Part shown: positions 1-5,155 of the stretch, in pieces
How the letters are laid out: every line of letters starts with the position of its first letter
Position numbering within the stretch: the first letter of the stretch is position 1
Notes under the pieces: generated by a model
Databases searched by the model: none
What the model saw: the letters and a program-made list of their open reading frames with translations, nothing else
Told to the model about the DNA's origin: nothing
Translations under genes and position numbers: made by a program
Source: Anaerolineales bacterium
Lineage (GTDB): Bacteria; Chloroflexota; Anaerolineae; Anaerolineales; UBA4823
Reading direction: 5' to 3'
NCBI GenBank assembly: GCA_020853835.1
Contig: JADYYC010000411.1
Span: 1 to 5,155 of the forward strand
Length of the DNA: 5,155 nt

Positions 1-47
1 CTGCCATCCGGGCCTTCGAATGTGATGAACTTGCCTTTGTAATCCAA
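1..47 (-). CDS. tmk: thymidylate kinase (dTMP kinase), N-terminal fragment, TTG start
   Basis: Only 15 complete codons are in the window; the gene continues past the left edge. They read M(TTG)-DYKGKFITFEGPDG, the hallmark opening of bacterial dTMP kinase: a short beta strand (KFITFEG) leading into the P-loop GxDGxGK(S/T), of which GPDG is visible. The family phosphorylates dTMP to dTDP with ATP in the cytoplasm, an essential step of dTTP supply. The start is decided by the sequence: reading upstream in frame, a TGA at 54-56 closes the frame, and the only start codon between it and the P-loop strand is TTG at 45-47. A GAGG Shine-Dalgarno at 52-55 sits 4 bases before it, a rather short spacing. 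The gene begins 23 bases after the stop of the R3H ATPase, so it is probably the last visible gene of the pdxS operon. Another P-loop kinase is possible, but the KFITFEGPDG string is very characteristic. Confidence 0.85.
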   Translation of the reverse strand, partial: MDYKGKFITFEGPDG

Positions 48-70
48 ACCGCCTCAAAAAGGTCCGCAGA

Positions 71-1690
71 TCAGGTTTCGCGGAAAATACGCACCCGCCG
101 GTTGGGTTCTTTGCCATAGGAGTGGGACACCAGGTTCGCTTCGCGCGCCATCTGGTGCTGCAGGCGGCGTATCGAAGAAGCCGCCGGCGGCAGCTCCACC
201 CAGCGTTCGCCGTTCATGACCGCCATGATGGCGGAGCGGGTCTCCTCGACCGCCGAATCCACGCCCGCGCCGCTCACTTCATCGGAATAGAGGTTGAAGA
301 GGTCGCCCAGGAACTGCTGCATCTGGTTCACGGTGTTCGAGCGCAGGACGTAAATGGGGATATTCCGGTTCTCGGCATCCGTGATGGTGCGCTGGCGCTT
401 GCGATAGTAGGCGCGCAGCGTGACCAGCACATCCGCATCGGAGGGCTGGTCGACGATGATGACGGGGACGCTCAGGCGCCGCGCCGCCTGGGTGAGGCGG
501 TTGCGCGCCACGCCGTATGGATAAACGCGCATGGTTTGGAGACCGCTGCGGTCGCGCACGCCCGTGCCAGTCGCCGGGCGGTGCGCCGGCGAGTACGGCT
601 CGAACTCCGAGGCGGCGGCAAGGCCCTGCGGGGTGTGCTCGGCAGACTGGCGGCGGTAACCTTGCTGGCCGTTGCCGGACGAACGGGCGGGAGCGGGGGC
701 GCGCTCGATACGGATCTCCCCATTGATCCTGGAACGGATCTCGGGGGGCAGGGGGTAACCGCGCAGCAGCGCATCGACCGCAGAGGCGACGTCCTGGTGA
801 ATAGCCAGGCGGTCACGGTTCTGGATCTCGATCAAGACGTCGAAGGTGGGCGGCGAACGGCGCTCCAGCACGGTCTTCTGAGTGCCGCGCCGGCGCGCCT
901 CCTCATCGGAAAGGGTGACCGACTCGATGCCGCCGACCAGGTCGGAAAGCGTGGGGTTCAGCAGCAGGTTTTCGAGGGTGTTGCCGTGGGCGGTGCCGAT
1001 CAACTGAACGCCGCGCTCGGCGATGGTGCGGGCGGCCTCCGCCTCCAATTCGCGGCCGATTTCATCGATGACAATGGCTTCCGGGTTATGGTTCTCGACC
1101 GCTTCGATCATGACTTCATGCTGGAGGGAGGGCTTAGCGACCTGCATGCGGCGCGCCCGCCCAACCGCCGGGTGAGGCACATCGCCATCCCCGCCGATCT
1201 CGTTCGAGGTATCTACAATCACCACGCGCTTGTTCTCTGCCAGGATGCGGGCGGCTTCGCGCAGCATGGTGGTCTTGCCGACCCCGGGCCTTCCGAGGAT
1301 CAGCAGGCTCTTGCCGCTCTCGATGAGGTCCTTGATGATGTCCGTCGTACCATACACGGCGCGGCCCACCCGGCAGGTGAGGCCGACGATATCGCCCTTG
1401 CGGTTGCGAATGGCGGCAATACGATGTAGCGTGCGCTCCAGGCCGGCGCGATTATCGGCGTCGAATTCGCCGATCCGGTCGACGACGTAGTCGATGTCTT
1501 CATGGGCCACTTCGACCTGGCGGAGGGTCACTTCACGCTCGACAAATCGGGCGGTGGGCAGCCGGCCAAGATCCAGGATCACCTCCAACAGGTTATCGCT
1601 GTCATCTTTCTCCTTGAGAGAGGAGGCGATCTCGGAAGGCAACACCGCCATCAAGTCGTGCAGGTCATCGGTTATCTTTTTTTGTTGCAT
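71..1690 (-). CDS. Ycf45/SpoIIIAA-like P-loop ATPase with C-terminal R3H domain
   Basis: This is a 539-residue soluble ATPase. Residues 1-125 are an N-terminal region. The ATPase core carries Walker A GRPGVGKTT (133-141), the family motif VDTSNEIGGDGD (159-170), Walker B AIVIDE (205-210) and a sensor-like GTAHG (232-236). The core resembles SpoIIIAA and chloroplast/cyanobacterial Ycf45, which belong to the RecA/secretion-ATPase-like P-loop group. Residues about 331-383 form a low-complexity Ala/Pro/Ser/Gly/Arg linker. About 384-470 is a conserved region with DADVLVTLRAYYRKR and NIPIYVLRSNTV. The R3H domain follows (about 475-536), with the R-x-x-x-H signature RRLQH at 508-512; such domains bind single-stranded nucleic acid. 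Sporulation is not implied, since these proteins occur in non-sporulating bacteria. The ATG at 1690 is preferred because it has a GGAGAG upstream and lies 4 bases after the previous stop. A longer reading from 1765 would overlap the upstream gene by about 70 bases. The start region has a run of seven A (codons 3-5). The substrate is unknown. Confidence 0.88.
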   Translation of the reverse strand: MQQKKITDDLHDLMAVLPSEIASSLKEKDDSDNLLEVILDLGRLPTARFVEREVTLRQVEVAHEDIDYVVDRIGEFDADNRAGLERTLHRIAAIRNRKGDIVGLTCRVGRAVYGTTDIIKDLIESGKSLLILGRPGVGKTTMLREAARILAENKRVVIVDTSNEIGGDGDVPHPAVGRARRMQVAKPSLQHEVMIEAVENHNPEAIVIDEIGRELEAEAARTIAERGVQLIGTAHGNTLENLLLNPTLSDLVGGIESVTLSDEEARRRGTQKTVLERRSPPTFDVLIEIQNRDRLAIHQDVASAVDALLRGYPLPPEIRSRINGEIRIERAPAPARSSGNGQQGYRRQSAEHTPQGLAAASEFEPYSPAHRPATGTGVRDRSGLQTMRVYPYGVARNRLTQAARRLSVPVIIVDQPSDADVLVTLRAYYRKRQRTITDAENRNIPIYVLRSNTVNQMQQFLGDLFNLYSDEVSGAGVDSAVEETRSAIMAVMNGERWVELPPAASSIRRLQHQMAREANLVSHSYGKEPNRRVRIFRET

Positions 1691-1694
1691 GCTG

Positions 1695-2633
1695 TTAATG
1701 TCTCTCCAGCCGGGCGATCGGAGCGGTGATTTCGGCCTGCCCTCCTTCCAACGCTGGAAGGGCAAACAGTCTGGCGGCTTTTTGCTGTACGACCAGTTGT
1801 CTCACCATGACAGCCTGGCGGGGGCCAGAATCCGCACCCAGTTCTTCGATCGCTGGCTCCAGCCAGGATTGGTGAGAACGGATACAAATGTAAATTGGGC
1901 GGTTTTTCCGCCCCGGCAACTTTTTTATCATCTCAGTAAAGTGTTGAGGGACGTCTTGAGCGTCGGGGTGGATAAATGGCAGCACCCAGACGCCGCTCCG
2001 CCCATATTTAATTTCCACAAAAGCCAGCAATTCGCCCCCCTGATAATACACCAGTCCGTGCGGTTTTTGCGAAACAAAGGGCTCGATCTGCTGGACCAGC
2101 CCCGGCACCAGGCTGTCGTAAAGGCTGCGAATGGGCAGGCTGTCTCGCGAATTAGCCATCCGCCAGTTCAAGATGGGGGTCGTTCCGTCGGGGCGGGTGG
2201 TAAGCCGCCAGATGCGCTGGCGGTTGTAGATGGCAAAGCCGCACTTCCGCAAAGCCTCAAACGCGGGGGAGCCATCCTCCACGTCAGCGAGCAAGCGCAG
2301 CGCGCCCCGCTCACCCGAGACAAGCATCATGTGCTCTATCAACGGGCAGACCTGTTCGGGCTCCAACGCTTCAGGGGGGGAGAGAAAGGTCAGATGGGAG
2401 AACGCCGATCCGTTCAGGTGGATGAACTGGCCGAGCAGCGGGGGCTGCCGCCCGTGCTGTCCGTCCTTGACGCAGGTTACGACGCCCATCGAGGGCGCGA
2501 GATATGAGACGAGAACCCCCGGGAAAACCAGCGGGCCCTGGGTCAGCAACAACGCGCTGTCAAGATAAACCGTCTTGTGCCGGTAGCGGTACAAGGCCGG
2601 TAAATCTCGCCAGTCAAAAAGCCGCACGCTCAT
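1695..2633 (-). CDS. conserved protein of unknown function, two degenerate GNAT-like modules
   Basis: This is a 312-residue soluble protein with no signal peptide or membrane segment. I do not recognise a named family. The first half ends in a pattern typical of the GNAT acetyltransferase C-terminal half: GSPAFEALRKCGF (121-133), then YNRQRIWRL (136-144), the usual small-residue/helix/GF/beta-strand finish. The second half repeats the idea more weakly: a strand-rich part (HGLVYYQGGELLAFVEIKYG), then LEPAIEELGAD and AVMVRQLVV (about 258-282). The canonical acetyl-CoA pyrophosphate loop (Q/RxxGxG/A) is not evident in either half, so catalysis is uncertain. The N-terminus (DLPALYRYRHKTVYLDSALLLTQG) resembles hypothetical proteins I associate with Anaerolineae, from memory only. 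The ATG lies 20 bases after pdxT, with a weak GGACAAAG as ribosome site. The stop is 4 bases before the R3H ATPase, so the two are probably co-translated. Pseudo-acetyltransferase or ligand-binding roles are possible. Confidence 0.75.
   Translation of the reverse strand: MSVRLFDWRDLPALYRYRHKTVYLDSALLLTQGPLVFPGVLVSYLAPSMGVVTCVKDGQHGRQPPLLGQFIHLNGSAFSHLTFLSPPEALEPEQVCPLIEHMMLVSGERGALRLLADVEDGSPAFEALRKCGFAIYNRQRIWRLTTRPDGTTPILNWRMANSRDSLPIRSLYDSLVPGLVQQIEPFVSQKPHGLVYYQGGELLAFVEIKYGRSGVWVLPFIHPDAQDVPQHFTEMIKKLPGRKNRPIYICIRSHQSWLEPAIEELGADSGPRQAVMVRQLVVQQKAARLFALPALEGGQAEITAPIARLERH
1702..1707 (-). promoter_or_regulatory. Shine-Dalgarno fixing the R3H ATPase start
   Basis: The minus strand reads GGAGAG here, 11 bases before the ATG at 1690-1688. 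It lies inside the last codons of the upstream GNAT-like gene. It supports the 1690 start over the longer frame from 1765 and suggests translational coupling across the 4-base gap. The spacing is a little longer than optimal. Confidence 0.55.
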
Positions 2634-2653
2634 CTTTGTCCGGTCGGCGCCGT

Positions 2654-3238
2654 TCAGGCGCTCTCCGCCAGTTTCACAAAATACTGGTGAACCCGGCTGT
2701 CACCGGTCAACTCCGGGTGAAACGAGGTAGCCAGAAGGCGCCCCTGCTGGGCTGCAACGATGCGCCCATCTTCGAGCTGCGCCAGGGTTTGCACCCCTTC
2801 GCCGACCTTTTCGATCAACGGGGCACGAATAAAAACGGCATGAAAGGGCCTCTGTTGCGGATCGACCGCTTTCAAGGCCGGGATATCAAGGTCGATCTCA
2901 AAGCTCGAGACCTGGCGGCCAAATGCATTGCGCTCCACTTGAATGCGCATGAGCGAGAGCAGCGGTTGGTCGCGATGCGCGTCATCGGAGAGGAAGATCG
3001 CCCCAGCACAGGTGCCCCAGATAGCACGAGAGGCTCCGAATTCTCGCAACGGTTCGATCAGCCCGTAAGCAACCGCCAATTTACCAATCGTGGTAGATTC
3101 GCCGCCGGGGATGATCAGACCGCTGAGCGAATCGAGCTGGTCGGGCAGCCTCACCTCGACCGCATCCACGCCGATCGAACGCAAGATGGCGATATGCTCA
3201 ACAAAGTCGCCCTGCAGGGCGAGCACACCGATTTTCAT
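2654..3238 (-). CDS. pdxT: pyridoxal 5'-phosphate synthase, glutaminase subunit PdxT
   Basis: PdxT is a class I (triad) glutamine amidotransferase that hydrolyses glutamine and passes ammonia to PdxS for PLP formation. It acts in the cytoplasm as part of a 12+12 PdxS-PdxT complex (known for the family). At 194 residues the length is typical. The opening MKIGVLALQGDFVEH is the family signature. GGEST (45-49) forms part of the glutamine and oxyanion-hole site. The nucleophile is Cys77 in GTCAG (75-79). ERNAFGRQ (102-109) is the conserved PdxT loop. His174 and Glu176 in SFHPEL complete the triad. All key residues are present, so the enzyme should be active. The ATG at 3238 is fixed by the MKIGVLALQG start; the ribosome site is weak, and with only 18 bases after the pdxS stop, coupling to pdxS translation is likely. 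Confidence 0.97.
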   Translation of the reverse strand: MKIGVLALQGDFVEHIAILRSIGVDAVEVRLPDQLDSLSGLIIPGGESTTIGKLAVAYGLIEPLREFGASRAIWGTCAGAIFLSDDAHRDQPLLSLMRIQVERNAFGRQVSSFEIDLDIPALKAVDPQQRPFHAVFIRAPLIEKVGEGVQTLAQLEDGRIVAAQQGRLLATSFHPELTGDSRVHQYFVKLAESA

Positions 3239-3256
3239 GCCCTAGCGAAGATCCGA

Positions 3257-4144
3257 CTACCAGCCTCTTCCAGCAAGCAGTTCGCCCTCCGGGATCGCCG
3301 AGATCTGACGCCCAACCATGGGCTCTCCCAGGTTGCGGCTGACTTCCGCCAGGACGTAGGGGTCGTTGTAATGCGTAACGGCTTTGACAATGGCAGCCGC
3401 ACGCCGGGCCGGGTCGCCTGACTTGAAGATGCCGGAGCCGACAAACACCCCATCCACGCCGATCTGCATCATCAATGCTGCGTCTGCGGGGGTGGCGATG
3501 CCGCCAGCCGCGAAATTCACAACCGGCAAACGCCCTAGTGCACGGGTTTCCATTAGCACTTCATAGGGAGCGCCGATCTCTTTAGCATAAGCCATCATTT
3601 CTTCCTCGGGCCTGTTCTGAATCCGGTGGATTTCGCCCAGAACCGAGCGCGCGTGGCGCACCGCTTCGACGACGTCGCCCGTTCCGGCTTCGCCTTTGGT
3701 GCGCATCATCGCGGCGCCCTCGCCGATCCGGCGCAGCGCCTCGCCCAGGTTGCGGCAGCCACAGACAAAGGGGATTTTAAAGTTGTGCTTATAAATGTGG
3801 TGCTGCTCGTCTGCGGGGGTCAGGACCTCGGACTCATCGATATAGTCGACCCCGATTGCCTCCAGAATCTGCGCCTCCACAAAGTGCCCGATCCTGCATT
3901 TCGCCATCACCGGGATGGATACCGTGTCCATAATCTTCAGGATTAATTCGGGGTCGCTCATGCGGGCCACGCCGCCATCGGCGCGGATATCCGCCGGCAC
4001 CCTCTCAAGGGCCATCACGGCCACGGCGCCCGCGTCCTCGGCTATCCGGGCATGCTCCGGCGTGACTACGTCCATGATCACGCCGCCCTTGAGCATCTGA
4101 GCCAGGCCCTTCTTGACGGTAAAGGTACCCAATTCTTGCTCCAT
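3257..4144 (-). CDS. pdxS: pyridoxal 5'-phosphate synthase, lyase/synthase subunit PdxS
   Basis: PdxS (Pdx1, YaaD/SNZ family) condenses ribose- or ribulose-5-phosphate, glyceraldehyde-3-phosphate and PdxT-supplied ammonia into PLP, the DXP-independent vitamin B6 route. It is a cytoplasmic (beta/alpha)8 barrel. The 295-residue length is normal and the protein is full length from MEQELGTFTVKKG to the usual Arg-Gly-Trp C-terminus. Asp25 lies in GGVIMDV. Lys82 in PVMAKCRIGH matches the lysine that forms the first Schiff base with the pentose phosphate (Lys81 in Bacillus numbering). Lys150 in MRTKGEAGTGD matches the second, swinging lysine (Lys149). Phosphate-binding segments are NFAAGGIATPADAA and GVFVGSGIFKS. 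The ATG at 4144 has a strong GGAGG six bases upstream. It is the first gene of the unit and is followed by its partner pdxT. Its presence implies the Bacillus-type B6 route rather than the E. coli PdxA/PdxJ one. Confidence 0.98.
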   Translation of the reverse strand: MEQELGTFTVKKGLAQMLKGGVIMDVVTPEHARIAEDAGAVAVMALERVPADIRADGGVARMSDPELILKIMDTVSIPVMAKCRIGHFVEAQILEAIGVDYIDESEVLTPADEQHHIYKHNFKIPFVCGCRNLGEALRRIGEGAAMMRTKGEAGTGDVVEAVRHARSVLGEIHRIQNRPEEEMMAYAKEIGAPYEVLMETRALGRLPVVNFAAGGIATPADAALMMQIGVDGVFVGSGIFKSGDPARRAAAIVKAVTHYNDPYVLAEVSRNLGEPMVGRQISAIPEGELLAGRGW

Positions 4145-4150
4145 TTCTTA

Positions 4151-4155
4151 CCTCC
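4151..4155 (-). promoter_or_regulatory. strong Shine-Dalgarno of pdxS
   Basis: The minus strand reads GGAGG followed by TAAGAA and the pdxS ATG (spacing 6). It is the best ribosome site in the window, as expected for the first gene of an operon. Later genes in the unit have weaker sites and appear to rely on coupling. Confidence 0.8.
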
Positions 4156-4162
4156 AGATCAA

Positions 4163-4181
4163 CGCCGACTGCTCGCCGGCG
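4163..4181 (-). other. small hairpin in the pdxS leader
   Basis: CGCCG at 4181-4177 pairs with CGGCG at 4167-4163 around a 9-base loop, ending 7 bases before the GGAGG of pdxS. A 5-bp GC stem could form in the mRNA and affect ribosome access, but in GC-rich DNA such a stem can occur by chance. No known riboswitch or T-box pattern is seen. Confidence 0.25.
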
Positions 4182-4224
4182 AAATTAGATTTACTGCCGT
4201 GGGAGAACAATGTTACTATAATTC

Positions 4225-4253
4225 ATTCTACCATGCGCAGGATTGCAATGCAA
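4225..4253 (-). promoter_or_regulatory. candidate sigma-70-type promoter of the pdxS operon
   Basis: On the minus strand TAGAAT (4230-4225) is a 5/6 match to the -10 box and is preceded by TGG (4233-4231), giving an extended -10 (TGn). A weak -35, TTGCAT (4253-4248), lies exactly 17 bases upstream. Transcription would start near 4218 and give a leader of about 73 bases before pdxS. The site sits in the only AT-rich patch of the intergenic region. A second possible -10, TATAGT, lies just downstream (4220-4215). It is a prediction from consensus only. Confidence 0.45.
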
Positions 4254-4290
4254 CCCACGCCCGTGCCGCTCAAAAAGGCGGTTTGCGCCC

Positions 4291-4357
4291 GGAGCAGTCT
4301 CCAAAATGAGCCAGCGGGGAGATTGCTTCAGCCCAAAAAGCGGGCTTCGCAATGACG
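4291..4357. repeat. hairpin-rich intergenic repeat-like element (ATTGCTTC...GCAATGACG type)
   Basis: The right half is an imperfect hairpin: ATTGC (4322-4326) pairs with GCAAT (4349-4353), AGCCC (4330-4334) pairs with GGGCT (4342-4346), with a TTC/TC internal loop and an AAAAAGC loop. The left half carries GGAGCAGTCTCC (4291-4302), which matches the inverse of GGAGATTGCTTC (4318-4329) at 10 of 12 positions. Together this gives nested inverted repeats typical of REP/MITE-like dispersed elements. The edge sequence GTCATTGCGA...GAAGCAATCTCC (minus sense) resembles, from memory, a repeat found many times in the intergenic DNA of various bacteria, including Chloroflexota. A further weak hairpin with CCGC/GCGG arms (4267-4281) may extend it leftwards to about 4245. 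No coding capacity is seen. Copy number cannot be judged from one window. Confidence 0.5.
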
Positions 4358-4390
4358 GTCGCTGCGGTCCTGAACCGACGTTACTTGGGT

Positions 4391-4427
4391 TATAAAGCGG
4401 CCTCAGGCATCTGGTGCCCGAGGCCGC
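4391..4427 (-). terminator. Rho-independent terminator of clpC
   Basis: A 13-bp inverted repeat (arms 4427-4415 and 4409-4397) with a 5-base loop begins 29 bases after the clpC stop. In the minus-strand RNA all 13 pairs form, including one G-U wobble; on the plus strand the same position would be an A-C mismatch. The stem is followed by TTTATAA on the minus strand (4396-4390), a short, broken U tract. Both points favour termination of clpC transcripts rather than rightward transcription. Confidence 0.75.
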
Positions 4428-4456
4428 GCTGCTGCGTGTGGGTAAACGCGGGTCTT

Positions 4457-5155
4457 TCAGACCGCGGCCACCGCCTCCTCGGGAGCGGCTCGATCCTGTT
4501 CGGTCATATCGCCGCGGCGGAGAACCACCTCGTCGTCCTCCAGGTCAACCACAACCTCGGTGCAATCCTTGAACTCCTCGGAGAGGAGCGAGTCGGAGAG
4601 CGGGTCCTCGACTTTTTGCTGGATCACTCGCTTTAGCGGGCGTGCGCCCATATCGGGATCGTAGCCGAGGTCAGCCAGTTTTTCGAGCGCCGCGGGGGTC
4701 GCGCGGAGCGTGATCTCGTGCTCCTTCAACCTATCCGCGACTTTGTGCAGCTCCAGCTCGACGATCTTGGTGATGTCTTCTCGGTTCAAAGCCCGGAAAA
4801 CGACGACCGAGTCGAGCCGGTTCATGAACTCCGGTCGGAAGACGCGCTTGAGGGAGTCCATCAATTTCTTGCGCATGTCTTCATAGGCCAGGCGCTCTTC
4901 GGTTTCCTCGTCGCGCTTGAGGGCAAAGCCGAGCGTGGACTGGCGCTTGATCATGTCCGCCCCCACGTTCGAGGTCATCACGATGATGGCGTTACGGAAG
5001 TCCACCTTGTGCCCCCTGGCGTCCGAAAGACGGCCTTCTTCCATGATCTGCAGGAGCATGTTGTGGGCTTCGGGATGGGCCTTTTCGATCTCGTCGAACA
5101 CCACGATCGAGTACGGGCGGCGGCGGAGCGCTTCGGTAAGCTGCCCGGCTTCTTC
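4457..5155 (-). CDS. clpC: ClpC-type ATP-dependent Clp protease ATP-binding subunit, C-terminal fragment
   Basis: The gene enters from the right edge; 232 C-terminal residues are visible, from EEAGQLTEALRRRPYS onward, covering much of the second AAA+ domain (D2) and the D2-small domain. Seen here: Walker B IVVFDEIEKAHPE (about visible residues 17-29), sensor-1 region MTSNVGAD, the ClpP-binding tripeptide LGF (4933-4925), the arginine-finger region FRPEFMNR and sensor-2 GARPLKRVIQ. The family unfolds proteins and feeds them to the ClpP peptidase in the cytoplasm. The LGF loop and the VEDPLSDSLL ending argue for ClpC (or ClpA/ClpE) rather than the disaggregase ClpB, which lacks that loop. The first ATPase domain and the M-domain that would separate ClpC from ClpA are outside the window. 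An acidic, Ala-rich tail of about 20 residues follows D2. The gene ends 312 bases before pdxS and has its own terminator. Confidence 0.93.
   Translation of the reverse strand, partial: EEAGQLTEALRRRPYSIVVFDEIEKAHPEAHNMLLQIMEEGRLSDARGHKVDFRNAIIVMTSNVGADMIKRQSTLGFALKRDEETEERLAYEDMRKKLMDSLKRVFRPEFMNRLDSVVVFRALNREDITKIVELELHKVADRLKEHEITLRATPAALEKLADLGYDPDMGARPLKRVIQQKVEDPLSDSLLSEEFKDCTEVVVDLEDDEVVLRRGDMTEQDRAAPEEAVAAV

Noticed and set aside
122..1429. 435-codon open frame on the plus strand
   Set aside because: It lies fully opposite the R3H ATPase, whose motifs are unmistakable. Its product is Arg/Ala/Gly-rich without domains; it is a shadow caused by high GC in codon position three.
1691..1765. 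25-residue N-terminal extension of the R3H ATPase from an ATG at 1765
   Set aside because: It would overlap the end of the upstream gene by about 70 bases, while the ATG at 1690 has a GGAGAG and normal spacing to the upstream stop.
1494..3421. Two long plus-strand frames (1494-2507 and 2504-3421)
   Set aside because: They mirror the GNAT-like protein, pdxT and part of pdxS; no recognisable domain, and the minus-strand genes are certain or well supported.
4217..4222. Perfect TATAAT on the plus strand as a real rightward promoter
   Set aside because: No acceptable -35 at 16-18 bases (CTGCCG at 17) and no TGn extension; no gene lies downstream on that strand.
4145..4456. tRNA, riboswitch, CRISPR array or toxin-antitoxin pair in the intergenic region
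   Set aside because: No T-loop or anticodon arm pattern, no regular direct repeats with spacers, no conserved aptamer that I recognise and no small gene pair. The inverted repeats explain the visible structure.
4052..4636. Plus-strand short frames across the clpC-pdxS gap (80-94 codons)
   Set aside because: They run across the pdxS start, the repeat, the terminator stem or the clpC 3' end, with no convincing ribosome site or family resemblance.

Overview
The window looks like an ordinary chromosomal stretch of a GC-rich bacterium, most likely a member of the Chloroflexota (Anaerolineae-like). This is inferred from remembered family features and gene order: a PLP-synthase pair, a GNAT-like protein and a Ycf45/SpoIIIAA-type ATPase with an R3H domain directly ahead of thymidylate kinase. 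No database search was possible. Every gene lies on the minus strand, so the window reads right to left.

Layout in transcription order. (1) 5155-4457: the C-terminal 232 residues of a ClpC-type Hsp100 unfoldase, cut by the window edge, followed by a strong hairpin terminator at 4427-4391. (2) 4456-4145: a 312-base gap without a gene. It holds the clpC terminator, a hairpin-rich repeat-like element (about 4291-4357), a candidate promoter (4253-4225), a small leader hairpin (4181-4163) and a strong Shine-Dalgarno for the next gene. (3) 4144-3257 pdxS and 3238-2654 pdxT: the synthase and glutaminase of the DXP-independent pyridoxal 5'-phosphate pathway, both with intact catalytic residues. (4) 2633-1695: a 312-residue protein of unknown function that looks like two degenerate GNAT acetyltransferase modules. 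(5) 1690-71: a 539-residue P-loop ATPase with a C-terminal R3H nucleic-acid-binding domain. (6) 47-1: the first 15 codons of a thymidylate kinase (tmk), starting with TTG and running off the left edge.

From pdxS to tmk the gaps are 18, 20, 4 and 23 bases with no terminator seen, so these five genes probably form one transcription unit. ClpC is a separate unit. PdxS and PdxT work together as one enzyme complex. The link between PLP synthesis, the GNAT-like protein, the R3H ATPase and dTMP kinase is by position only. I found no defence system, mobile element, CRISPR array or RNA gene. The least understood items are the GNAT-like protein, the R3H ATPase and the intergenic repeat.
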